Positions 55,013 through 62,538 of a stretch of 64,000 nt of DNA are shown here, piece after piece. Under the pieces are notes generated by a model, which saw nothing but the letters and a program-made list of their open reading frames with translations, was not told where the DNA came from and ran no database searches. A program made the position numbers and the translations under genes. How positions within the stretch are numbered: position 1 is the stretch's first letter; every line of letters starts with the position of its first letter. Source of the stretch: an uncultured Pseudomonadales bacterium (GTDB lineage Bacteria > Pseudomonadota > Gammaproteobacteria > Pseudomonadales > Balneatricaceae); NCBI GenBank assembly GCA_938084925.1, contig CALKFY010000039.1, positions 1 through 64,000 of the forward strand, in the 5' to 3' direction.

Positions 55013-56140
55013 ATGGGTTTTAAGTTAGGTCTTATTGTTAATCCGCTGGCGGGTCTTGGTGGTAGTGTGGCTCTTAAAGGTAGTGATAATGTCGCTAAGG
55101 AAGCCTTAGTCAGGGGAGCTGTTCCGCGTGCCAATGAACGTTGCCAAATTGCACTGCAGGCCTTGCAAGGTATGGACGTAGAGGTTTTTTGCTGGGCCAA
55201 AGATATGGGTGAAGATTGTGCCCGTAATGCTGGCTTTAAAGTAAAAGTCTTGGGTAAGGCTGTCAATCAGCCGTCCACCGCACAGGACACTTTAGATGCT
55301 GCTCAAGGCTTAGTAGCTGCCGGTGTATCGGTGATTATGTTTGTTGGTGGTGATGGTACGGCTAGGGATATGCTGGAAGCTATTGGTGACCAAGTTCCTG
55401 TGGTTGGTGTACCTGCCGGCGTGAAGATTCATTCGGGAGTTTACGGTATTACTCCTAAGGCCGCTGGACAGGTAGTGGCTCAGTTAATGCAAGGAGACTT
55501 GGTGAGTTTACGTAGCCACGAGGTGCGCGACATAGATGAAGTGGCTTTTCGTGAGGGTAAGGTAAGATCACGCTATTACGGTGAACTACTGGTCCCAGAA
55601 GCACACCAGTATATGCAAGCGACCAAGTCCAGTGGTGTTGAAGTAGAAGAGTTGGTGCTACATGATATAGCAGAATTTATGCTTGAGAATATGCATGATG
55701 ATGTGCGCTATATCATGGGCTCTGGCTCTACGGTGGCTGCGGTAATGTCTGTGCTCGGGCTAGAAAACACCTTGCTAGGTGTCGATGTCGTAGAAAATGG
55801 TGAACTGTTGGCCGCGGATGTTACCGCGCAACAGTTACTTGAACTGTGCGGTGACCCTGAAGACGGCAAAAAATGTGAAATGGTGTTGACCTTGATTGGT
55901 GGGCAAGGCCATGTCTTTGGTCGTGGCAATCAGCAATTAAGTCCGCAGTTAATTCGCTCTATCGGCCTAGATAAAGTACACATTTTAGCTACCAAAACTA
56001 AGCTCAAAGCACTTAATAATCAGCCCTTACTGGTGGATACAGGTGATCCAGATTTAGATGAGGAACTGCAAGGCGTAGTGCCCGTTATTTGTGGCTTTAA
56101 TGATCATGTTTTATACCCTATAGGCAACCCTCATGTCTGA
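55013..56140 (+). CDS. ATP-NAD kinase family protein
   Basis: A 375-residue protein of the ATP-NAD/AcoX kinase family, distinct from NadK by its length and N-terminus. The N-terminal strand GLIVNPLAGLGG and the nucleotide-binding FVGGDGTARDML (about 105-116), then VPAGVKIHSGVYGITP, mark the kinase fold; IMGSGST is a second glycine-rich loop. The true substrate is uncertain. It begins one base after pdxB and overlaps the methyltransferase gene by eight bases, so the three form an operon. Confidence 0.87.
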   Translation: MGFKLGLIVNPLAGLGGSVALKGSDNVAKEALVRGAVPRANERCQIALQALQGMDVEVFCWAKDMGEDCARNAGFKVKVLGKAVNQPSTAQDTLDAAQGLVAAGVSVIMFVGGDGTARDMLEAIGDQVPVVGVPAGVKIHSGVYGITPKAAGQVVAQLMQGDLVSLRSHEVRDIDEVAFREGKVRSRYYGELLVPEAHQYMQATKSSGVEVEELVLHDIAEFMLENMHDDVRYIMGSGSTVAAVMSVLGLENTLLGVDVVENGELLAADVTAQQLLELCGDPEDGKKCEMVLTLIGGQGHVFGRGNQQLSPQLIRSIGLDKVHILATKTKLKALNNQPLLVDTGDPDLDEELQGVVPVICGFNDHVLYPIGNPHV

Positions 56141-57071
56141 TGTTTTAAGTGTTTCCGAGCTAGTTGCTCATATTCAACCTAAGCTGACTACTTTGCGTAA
56201 CAACCAGGCGCGGCGTCTGCTGCATGGTCGTGGTGCTTGCTTTGCTGGTTGGCAGCATCTGAATATTGATTATTATGCGGGTGTCGTGTTGCTGACTTGG
56301 TTTGCTGAACCTAGTTCGGAGCAAGCGTTGCAAGAAGCTTTGTTGGCCGCCTTTGCCGAACAAGATGAGACTTTGTTAACCGGTATAGCGAGCCAGTATC
56401 GACATATCAGGCCTGCTACTACCCATGTTTTGTGGGGTGAGGTGCCTGATAAGCTAATAGCGACAGAAGGTGAAATGCAATTTTGGGTTGATATGAAACG
56501 CCAAAATAGCGGTTTGTTTATGGATATGGCTCCGGGCCGGCAGTGGTTGCTAGACAATGCTTCAGGTAAGCAATTGCTGAATACCTTCGCTTTCACCTGT
56601 AGCTTGTCTGTGGCAGCTATTGCTGGTGGTGCCCAGCGAGTGGTGAATATTGATATGAACGGCGGTGTATTAAACCGTGGTCGTGAAAACCAAACGCTTA
56701 ACGGTCAGCAAAGTGCGGATGTTGAATATTTGCCTTACAAGGTACTTAACAGCATTGGCAAGTTAGAGCGTAAAGGGCCCTTTGATCTATTAATTTCTGA
56801 TCCACCGACCTTTCAGCGCGGCAGTTTTGAGTTTGATAAAGATTATGCTCGTTTGTTGCGTCGTCTACCAAGACTGTTAGCCTCAGAAGCGACTTTGCTG
56901 CTGTGTTGTAACAGTCCGCGGGTAACGGAGGTTGAGTTTCGTCAGCTGGTGGCGGATAACTTGCCTGAAGCGGAGTTTGTGGAACGGTTGCCCAGCAATG
57001 AAGACTTTGTAGAGCAGGGCCAAGCCCCGCTCAAAGTCTTGAGGTATCAATATACAGCTAGCGCAGATTAA
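56133..57071 (+). CDS. Class I SAM-dependent methyltransferase (RlmI/RlmK-like)
   Basis: A 312-residue Rossmann methyltransferase. The central part reads SGLFMDMAPGRQWLLDNASGKQLLNTFAFTCSLSVAAIAGGA (about 132-173), with SAM motif I degenerate. It continues VVNIDMNGGVLNRGRENQTLNG and the active DPPTFQRGSFEFDKDY (about 223-238), the arrangement of 23S rRNA cytosine-C5 methyltransferases and their relatives. The substrate, rRNA or other, is not determined. It overlaps the kinase gene by eight bases and the convergent alaA by 14. Confidence 0.85.
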   Translation: MSDVLSVSELVAHIQPKLTTLRNNQARRLLHGRGACFAGWQHLNIDYYAGVVLLTWFAEPSSEQALQEALLAAFAEQDETLLTGIASQYRHIRPATTHVLWGEVPDKLIATEGEMQFWVDMKRQNSGLFMDMAPGRQWLLDNASGKQLLNTFAFTCSLSVAAIAGGAQRVVNIDMNGGVLNRGRENQTLNGQQSADVEYLPYKVLNSIGKLERKGPFDLLISDPPTFQRGSFEFDKDYARLLRRLPRLLASEATLLLCCNSPRVTEVEFRQLVADNLPEAEFVERLPSNEDFVEQGQAPLKVLRYQYTASAD

Positions 57072-58296
57072 TTGCCGAAGGGTCGTTACGCAGGGTAGCT
57101 AGATAAGTGGCTATACGCCCAACGGCCTCAATCAATTGTTCTTCGTGAGGTAGGAACACTACGCGGAAGTGATTATGGTCGTTGAGGTTAAAGCCACTAC
57201 CTTGCACGACCAGTACCTTTTGTTGGGACAGTAGGCCAAAGGCAAACTTTTCGTCGTTATCGATTGAGTACACTTCTGGATCTAAACGCGGGAATAAGTA
57301 CAAGGCGCCTTTGGGCTTGTGGCAGGTAACCCCGGGCAGAGCCGTTAGCATTTGCCACGCAAGGTCCCTTTGACGAATTAGGCGGCCATCCCCTTCGATT
57401 AACTCATTAATGCTCTGGTAGCCGCCTAAGGCTGTCTGAATGGCGTGCATGGAGGGGACGTTGGCGCATAAGCGCATGCTGGCCAGCATATCTAAACCTT
57501 GGATATAGTCCTTGGCTCGATGTTTGGCCCCAGAAAGCACCATCCAGCCCGATCGGAAACCTGCGGCGCGGTAGGTTTTGGATAAGCCATTAAAGCTAAC
57601 AAAGAAAACATCGTCGGCTAAGCTAGCCATAGGTGTCGCTACCACACCGTCATAAACGATCTTGTCATAGATTTCATCAGCGTAGATAGTCAGATTGTTT
57701 TGACGCGCTAATTCGATGATGGCTTCTAGGGTTTCATCACTGTATACCGCACCTGTAGGGTTATTAGGGTTAATAACCACGATGCCTTTAGTGCGTGGGC
57801 TGATTTTGCTCTTGATGTCATCTAGATCCGGCTGCCAGCCATTTCCTTCATCACAACGATAATGCACTGGGCTGCCACCTGATAAAGCTACAGCTGCAGT
57901 CCATAGGGGATAGTCTGGCGAAGGTATTAGGACCTCGTCACCTTCATTAAGTAGGGCTTGCATGGCCATGACGATCAACTCACTAACACCATTGCCGATA
58001 TAAATGTCTTCGATAGTGACATTGGCAATACGCTTGCGTTGACACTCATGCATGACGGCTTTGCGCGCTGAAAATAAACCCTTTGAATCGCAGTAGCCTT
58101 GCGCGTTAGGCAGGTTGTGCACAACATCTTGCATAATTTCTTCAGGTGCATCAAAGCCAAACGGAGCAGGGTTGCCGATATTTAACTTGATGATGCGACT
58201 ACCTTCGTCTTCTAGGCGTTTGGCTTCTTCCATCACTGGGCCACGAATGTCGTAGCACACGTTGTTGAGCTTTTGAGATTTTTTAATCTGAGACAT
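57058..58296 (-). CDS. alaA: Alanine aminotransferase AlaA-like
   Basis: A fold-type I PLP aminotransferase, 412 residues (AlaA of E. coli about 405), making alanine from pyruvate and glutamate. Blocks: DIRGPVMEEAKRLEDEG, LNIGNPAPFGF, GNGVSELIVMAMQALL, the NPNNPTGAVYS loop (about 178-188), YADEIYDKIVYDG with the PLP Asp (about 207-219), and the PLP-binding Lys in NGLSKTYRAAGFRSGW (about 238-253). The opening block and length favour AlaA over AspC or AlaC. Divergent from msrB; the same two genes neighbour each other in Pseudomonas. Confidence 0.92.
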   Translation of the reverse strand: MSQIKKSQKLNNVCYDIRGPVMEEAKRLEDEGSRIIKLNIGNPAPFGFDAPEEIMQDVVHNLPNAQGYCDSKGLFSARKAVMHECQRKRIANVTIEDIYIGNGVSELIVMAMQALLNEGDEVLIPSPDYPLWTAAVALSGGSPVHYRCDEGNGWQPDLDDIKSKISPRTKGIVVINPNNPTGAVYSDETLEAIIELARQNNLTIYADEIYDKIVYDGVVATPMASLADDVFFVSFNGLSKTYRAAGFRSGWMVLSGAKHRAKDYIQGLDMLASMRLCANVPSMHAIQTALGGYQSINELIEGDGRLIRQRDLAWQMLTALPGVTCHKPKGALYLFPRLDPEVYSIDNDEKFAFGLLSQQKVLVVQGSGFNLNDHNHFRVVFLPHEEQLIEAVGRIATYLATLRNDPSAINLR

Positions 58297-58478
58297 GGTG
58301 ATATTTTTGTAGTGTGATAATAAAAACTAATCATACGTGGTAAAAAATATTAATCAATTCCAAAATGAGACATGTTTTAGTTTTTTTCGTCCACTTGCCT
58401 AATAATTTGTTAGTCTTGTCATAAGTGTAGTGTACAGAGGCTTTGGTGCTGCCATTAGGGGCGCAATAGGACGATATT

Positions 58479-58898
58479 ATGAATGACGAAAACGATAACC
58501 GGGAATATAGAACATTGAGCGATTTAGAGTGGCAGCAGAAACTTAGTCCAGAGGCATACCAAGTATGTAGACAAAAGGGCACCGAGCGACCTTATAGTGG
58601 TCAGTTTGATCAGCACTTTGAACCAGGGGTTTATACCTGTCTTTGCTGTGGGACGGAATTGTTTGTAAGTGACAGTAAGTTTAATGCCGGTTGTGGTTGG
58701 CCTAGCTTTGATGCCGAAATAACAGCGGGACGAATTACTGAAACTAAAGATGTGAGTCACGGTATGATTCGTACTGAAGTCACTTGTCAGCACTGCGATG
58801 CTCATTTAGGGCATGTTTTTGATGATGGGCCAACTAGCACAGGATTGAGGTACTGTATTAACTCTGTGGCTTTGGACTTTGCTAAGTCAAAGAAATAG
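58479..58898 (+). CDS. msrB: Peptide-methionine (R)-S-oxide reductase MsrB
   Basis: Reduces R-methionine sulfoxide in proteins with thioredoxin. The 139-residue product has zinc-binding pairs CLCCGTELF (about 50-58) and [16 protein letters not shown] (about 102-117), plus the catalytic Cys in [10 protein letters not shown] (about 127-136). All expected residues are present. ATG 58479 begins [10 protein letters not shown]. It has a 182-base divergent gap to alaA, in which no clear operator was seen. Confidence 0.96.
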   Translation: MNDENDNREYRTLSDLEWQQKLSPEAYQVCRQKGTERPYSGQFDQHFEPGVYTCLCCGTELFVSDSKFNAGCGWPSFDAEITAGRITETKDVSHGMIRTEVTCQHCDAHLGHVFDDGPTSTGLRYCINSVALDFAKSKK

Positions 58899-58958
58899 AT
58901 ACCGACCTACTTGACCAGTAAGTGATGCGAATGTAGGCCGGCAAGAGCATTAGAAGGT

Positions 58959-59531
58959 TTAATGCTTAAGCATAAAACGCGCTAAATTAGGGTCAGAAAA
59001 TGCACGATCAATAGTATCGCTGAGTAGTTTGTTGATCATGCTTGCGTTTTTGCTGGCCTCAGGGGGATGGCTAAATTCCTGCTGACCTTGTGTTTGATAA
59101 CTACCTTCGTGCACGCTGCCGGCGATTATTGTCGTAACCTTCAATACTGTCTCTAGGTCGACAATGTGCATGAGGCTTTTTTGTCGTGTTGTATAAGTTA
59201 ACGTTTCAATGGAAATTAGCATTTGTGCTGGTTGAGCTGAACTTTTACCATTAAATCCAAGTTGTTGAAGGGCATCAAGGGCTGTGCTTTGAACGGCAGC
59301 AGCTAGATCATTATTGATAGAAATAGTGCTAGTGTCATCATAGACGCCACCGCGGGTTCCTAAAATTTGGCTAGCACGCTTATCTTCGACTTGTACGCTG
59401 ATTTGTCTACCTTGACCATAGGCTGGGCCGGTGGCTTGGGCTTGCGGATTTATATGTATAGTTTGAGGGCTTAAGGCACAGCCGCTTAGCAAACCAACAC
59501 TAAGTATTATGGCAAATAGTAATCGTGACAT
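58959..59531 (-). CDS. YajG-family lipoprotein
   Basis: A 190-residue outer-membrane-type lipoprotein. The signal peptide ends in the lipobox LLSGC (Cys18), and Ala at +2 favours outer-membrane sorting. The remainder has the YajG features ISVQVEDKRASQILGTRGG (about 44-62) and NDLAAAVQSTALDALQQLGF. YajG is a small conserved lipoprotein of unknown function. A GGAG precedes the start on the minus strand. It stands alone between convergent msrB and the tRNA cluster. Confidence 0.88.
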   Translation of the reverse strand: MSRLLFAIILSVGLLSGCALSPQTIHINPQAQATGPAYGQGRQISVQVEDKRASQILGTRGGVYDDTSTISINNDLAAAVQSTALDALQQLGFNGKSSAQPAQMLISIETLTYTTRQKSLMHIVDLETVLKVTTIIAGSVHEGSYQTQGQQEFSHPPEASKNASMINKLLSDTIDRAFSDPNLARFMLKH

Positions 59532-59705
59532 GGTAACTCCTATGAAAAGTAATATTTATTACTGTTTGTTAGGAGTTTAACAAAAGATAAAGGTTCCGCA
59601 AGTGGCTGTTTTTTCCTCCTAAACCCATGCTGGAGAGAAAAACTGATTGCTATTTAACCAATTTCTAAAAAGTTGAAAAAAAACAGGTTTTTTTCATTTA
59701 AACGT

Positions 59706-59733
59706 TTGACATGCCTGCCAAAATCATTAAAAT
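59706..59733 (+). promoter_or_regulatory. Sigma-70 promoter of the tRNA operon
   Basis: TTGACA (59706-59711, exact) and TAAAAT (59728-59733) are 16 bases apart, followed by the GC-rich GCGCAGC expected of a growth-rate or stringently controlled stable-RNA promoter. It lies 51 bases before the first tRNA. Confidence 0.78.
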
Positions 59734-59783
59734 GCGCAGCACTTGAACGCAACGCCGGAGACGGTGAAGCGAACAGGAAATGC

Positions 59784-59860
59784 GGAGCGGTAGTTCAGCT
59801 GGTTAGAATACCGGCCTGTCACGCCGGGGGTCGCGGGTTCGAATCCCGTCCGTTCCGCCA
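59784..59860 (+). tRNA. tRNA-Asp (GTC), copy 1
   Basis: A 77-base cloverleaf. Acceptor GGAGCGG pairs with CCGTTCC, the D-loop is AGTTCAGCTGGTTAGAAT, the anticodon loop CTGTCAC has GTC, the T-loop is GGTTCGAATCC, and the 3' GCCA is encoded. Identical to the copy at 60001. Confidence 0.98.
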
Positions 59861-59908
59861 TTTTTTCAGGTCCCCTTGAACTGACCTGAAAGTTGGAAGA
59901 CGTACACT

Positions 59909-59984
59909 GGGTGATTAGCTCAGCTGGGAGAGCATCTGCCTTACAAGCAGAGGGTCGGCGGTTCGATCCCGTCATCACCCACCA
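59909..59984 (+). tRNA. tRNA-Val (TAC)
   Basis: A 76-base cloverleaf. Acceptor GGGTGAT pairs with ATCACCC, the D-loop has AGCTCAGCTGGGAGAGC, the anticodon loop CTTACAA has TAC, the T-loop is GGTTCGATCCC, and the CCA is encoded. It lies between the two Asp tRNAs in one transcript. Confidence 0.98.
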
Positions 59985-60000
59985 CGTGTACACATATTGC

Positions 60001-60077
60001 GGAGCGGTAGTTCAGCTGGTTAGAATACCGGCCTGTCACGCCGGGGGTCGCGGGTTCGAATCCCGTCCGTTCCGCCA
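60001..60077 (+). tRNA. tRNA-Asp (GTC), copy 2
   Basis: Base-for-base the same as the tRNA-Asp at 59784-59860, including the encoded CCA. The duplication does not extend far beyond the gene: the bases just before differ (AATGC and ATTGC). Confidence 0.98.
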
Positions 60078-60085
60078 TTTCCATT

Positions 60086-60110
60086 AAAGCCACTTAGTTG
60101 TGGTTTTTTT
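60086..60110 (+). terminator. Terminator of the tRNA operon
   Basis: A short A-flanked stem (AAAGCCAC .. GTGG) is followed by seven T residues beginning nine bases after the last CCA. Confidence 0.75.
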
Positions 60111-60170
60111 GTGCCTGAAATTTACCATCTCTATATCACTTATCTTTTTTAACTTCGATCCGACGCTATA

Positions 60171-60371
60171 GCTGGGTGCTTGCGGGTACCCTACTGGCCG
60201 GTTATGACGCCGCCGAGCATATTGGCTAGACCACGGATAAAGCGCGAGGACTGTCTGAGGTCTGTTTTTTAGGCCGAGTTCCGCAGCGCCCATGGAATAG
60301 GTAATAGCGCAGGGAAGCTGGCGAAGCCAGCCAAGGAAGTAAGGCCAGTAGGGTACCCGCGAGTGCCAAGC
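60171..60371 (+). repeat. Structured element copy 3 (long form, plus orientation)
   Basis: Outer arms 60171-60199 and 60343-60371 pair over 29 positions: 25 Watson-Crick, three G.U and one G.A. The core 60200-60342 matches the copy at 48152-48340 block by block, including AGCGCGAGGACTGTCTGAGG, GCCGAGTTCCGCAGCGCCC and AGCGCAGGGAAGCTGGCGAAG. The arm (GCGGGTACCCTACTGGCC) is completely different from the arms of the other copies. It lies in the 340-base gap between the tRNA terminator and the DUF924 gene, which holds nothing else. Confidence 0.87.
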
Positions 60372-60417
60372 GGGCAGGTGGTACGGTGTAACAATTAAGG
60401 GCTCGATCCTGGCGGTG

Positions 60418-60954
60418 TTAAAAACTCGACCCTGGTTGCGTCAAAAACTCAATTTCCTCTGCAGTCGATTCACGGCCTAGAATGGCATTGCGATGAGGGT
60501 AGCGCCCAAAGCGGTCTATAATGGCCTTGTGGCGAAGTTCAAAGTTAAGCGTATTGTCATTGCCTAGGCTGGCAAATAAAGCCTCTGCTTGTACGTGAAT
60601 GGCCGCAGATTCGCTATGCATAAACGGCATATACAAAAACTGTTTCTGACTCGTGTCCATAGCCTTGTCTAAGCCGTGATGAATGGCTTCTTGGGCTAGA
60701 GCCAAAGCCATGGCATCTCCAGCAAAAGCTAGCCCGGAATCACGGTACAGATTACGTGAGAACTGATCTAATACGATGATTTCTGCCAATCTACCCATGG
60801 GCTCTTGGCGCCAGCTATATAACTCGCCTGCTTGGGCTTGTTGGTTTAAACTGCGAAAACGCTGACCAATAAGCTTATCCACCTCCAAGTCTTTCAGAAA
60901 CCATTGCTTTTGAGTCAGTTCTTGAAACCAGAAGTGAATGATATCTTGCCACAT
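60418..60954 (-). CDS. DUF924 family protein
   Basis: A 178-residue helical protein of the DUF924 family. Blocks: IIHFWFQELTQKQWFLKD at the N-terminus, GRLAEIIVLDQFSRNLYRD (about 54-72), the FLYMPFMHSES motif (about 107-117), and FGRYPHRNAILGRESTAEEIEFL near the end (about 149-171). It is a TPR-like fold of unknown function. Its 3' end carries two near-identical AAAAACTCGACC/AAAAACTCAAT tracts just around the stop. Divergent from msrQ. Confidence 0.9.
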   Translation of the reverse strand: MWQDIIHFWFQELTQKQWFLKDLEVDKLIGQRFRSLNQQAQAGELYSWRQEPMGRLAEIIVLDQFSRNLYRDSGLAFAGDAMALALAQEAIHHGLDKAMDTSQKQFLYMPFMHSESAAIHVQAEALFASLGNDNTLNFELRHKAIIDRFGRYPHRNAILGRESTAEEIEFLTQPGSSF

Positions 60955-61043
60955 AGTGTTACCTATTTTGGGTGATTTGCGTCTTTATTAACGGCACTTG
61001 CGTATACACTATAGAGCAAGTTTTAAAGAAAAAGGGGTTTAAT

Positions 61044-61610
61044 GTGCAAATAAAGCGACTAGCAAGGTTATTTAATGTACTGCTGCTTGTCTTTGTTGTG
61101 TGGCAGTTTGAATTATCCCTAAAAGCTCCGGACACAGTTACCGAGTTGCGCGACATGAGTGGTCGCATGGCGAGTTATTTGCTCTTGCTTTCCTTGCTTT
61201 TTACACCTGCCAGTCACCTGTGGCCATCATTACGTGTATATGTGCCATTAAGGCGTTATGTGGGGCTTTGGGCCTTTACTATGGCCTTAGTGCACTTATT
61301 GGTTTGGGTAAGCTTAGAGTTCAATTTTGACTGGTTGCTGATGTGGCAAGAAACTACAGACAATCTATTTATTTGGATGGGGCTTATAGCGCTACTGTTG
61401 TTATTGCCCATGGCTCTAACCTCTAATCGAAAGTCCTCTGGAAGGCTTGGCTATCGTCGCTGGCAGGCTTTGCATAGTTTAACGTACGTAGCATTACCCT
61501 TGGCATTAGGGCACTATCTAATGGCGCAAAAGGTAGCTACAGGGGAGCCGGTGGTATTGTTGGTAGTTTTAGTTTTGGTGATGATTTGGAGGTTTAAGCA
61601 TGCCCGTTAA
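61044..61610 (+). CDS. msrQ: Haem b membrane subunit MsrQ (YedZ)
   Basis: The inner-membrane cytochrome b that passes quinol electrons to MsrP for repair of oxidised methionines in the periplasm. The 188-residue product has about five to six membrane helices; likely haem His residues lie in ALVHLLVWVSLE and LHSLTYVALPLALGHYL. GTG 61044 is chosen because AGGGG lies six bases upstream and the length suits the family; a GTG at 60972 in the same frame is an alternative. It overlaps msrP by 11 bases and precedes it, the reverse of the E. coli msrP-msrQ order. Confidence 0.9.
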   Translation: MQIKRLARLFNVLLLVFVVWQFELSLKAPDTVTELRDMSGRMASYLLLLSLLFTPASHLWPSLRVYVPLRRYVGLWAFTMALVHLLVWVSLEFNFDWLLMWQETTDNLFIWMGLIALLLLLPMALTSNRKSSGRLGYRRWQALHSLTYVALPLALGHYLMAQKVATGEPVVLLVVLVLVMIWRFKHAR

Positions 61611-62538
61611 AAGTTCAGATATTACTCCGCAGGCTTTATTCATGCAACGTCGTCGCATGCTTGGGTTGGGTTTAGCAAGTTTGAGTTTGCCTTTAGCAAG
61701 TGGCTTGTTTGCCGATGAAGAAGAGCTATTGGACCCAGATGCCCCTTTATCTTTAGGCGGACAGGCAGTGGCTGTTAACAAGCCTATTACTGCAACACGT
61801 TTAGATATTATTAATAGTTACAACAACTACTATGAGTTTGGTTTTGGCAAAGAAGATCCATCGCAAGCTCCTAAAACATTGATCACCTCGCCTTGGAGTG
61901 TGACAGTCGGTGGCGTTGGTGTCGATAATCCAGGTATCTATGATATTGCTGATTTACACGCAGAACACGATATTGAAAATCGTTTGTATCGGTTTCGCTG
62001 CGTGGAGGCTTGGTCCATGGTGGTGCCTTGGAATGGTATTCCTTTGGCCGCAATAATTAAAGCTGCTAAACCTAACAGTAAGGCAAAATATGTGCGTTTT
62101 GAAACCTTATATGATGATAAGCAGATGCCTAACGCCAATTGGGCAGGTGGTCCATATATCGAGGGGTTAACGATAGCTGAGGCTGTACACCCTTTGACCT
62201 TAATGGCGACAGGAATTTATGACGAGCCTTTACAGCAGCAAACAGGTGCGCCGATACGTTTGGTGGTGCCGTGGAAATATGGTTTTAAATATGCCAAATC
62301 CATTGTTCGTATTGACTTGGTTGAAGAGATGCCTCGCAACACTTGGTGGCGTCAAAACCCTCAGGAATATGGCTTTTATGCGAATGTGAATCCCAAATTT
62401 AATCACCCGCGCTGGTCGCAAGCTAGTGAGCGGGTAGTCGGTAGTTTTGGTCGTCAAAAAACCTTGATATTTAATGGTTATGCTGACGATGTGGCGTATT
62501 TATACCCAGATTTGAGTGACCGGCGTTATTTTTATTAA
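61600..62538 (+). CDS. msrP: Protein-methionine-sulfoxide reductase, catalytic molybdenum subunit MsrP (YedY)
   Basis: A periplasmic molybdopterin enzyme that reduces methionine sulfoxide in proteins. The 312-residue precursor has a Tat-type signal: RRRM at about 17-20 followed by a hydrophobic LGLGLASLSLPLASGLFA stretch. The molybdenum-ligand Cys lies in YRFRCVEAWSMVVPWNG (about 127-143), and VPWKYGFKYAKSIVRI is near the C-terminus (about 222-237). Needs Tat export and Mo cofactor. Its stop overlaps the convergent GGDEF-EAL gene by four bases. Confidence 0.94.
   Translation: MPVKSSDITPQALFMQRRRMLGLGLASLSLPLASGLFADEEELLDPDAPLSLGGQAVAVNKPITATRLDIINSYNNYYEFGFGKEDPSQAPKTLITSPWSVTVGGVGVDNPGIYDIADLHAEHDIENRLYRFRCVEAWSMVVPWNGIPLAAIIKAAKPNSKAKYVRFETLYDDKQMPNANWAGGPYIEGLTIAEAVHPLTLMATGIYDEPLQQQTGAPIRLVVPWKYGFKYAKSIVRIDLVEEMPRNTWWRQNPQEYGFYANVNPKFNHPRWSQASERVVGSFGRQKTLIFNGYADDVAYLYPDLSDRRYFY

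Noticed and set aside
59673..60087. Overlapping frames across the tRNA cluster on both strands
   Set aside because: They translate the tRNA genes themselves; the repeated peptide arises from the two identical tRNA-Asp copies.
60001..60371. tRNA-Asp as an integration site for a genomic island
   Set aside because: Both tRNA copies are complete, no partial tRNA repeat is found downstream, and no integrase is nearby.
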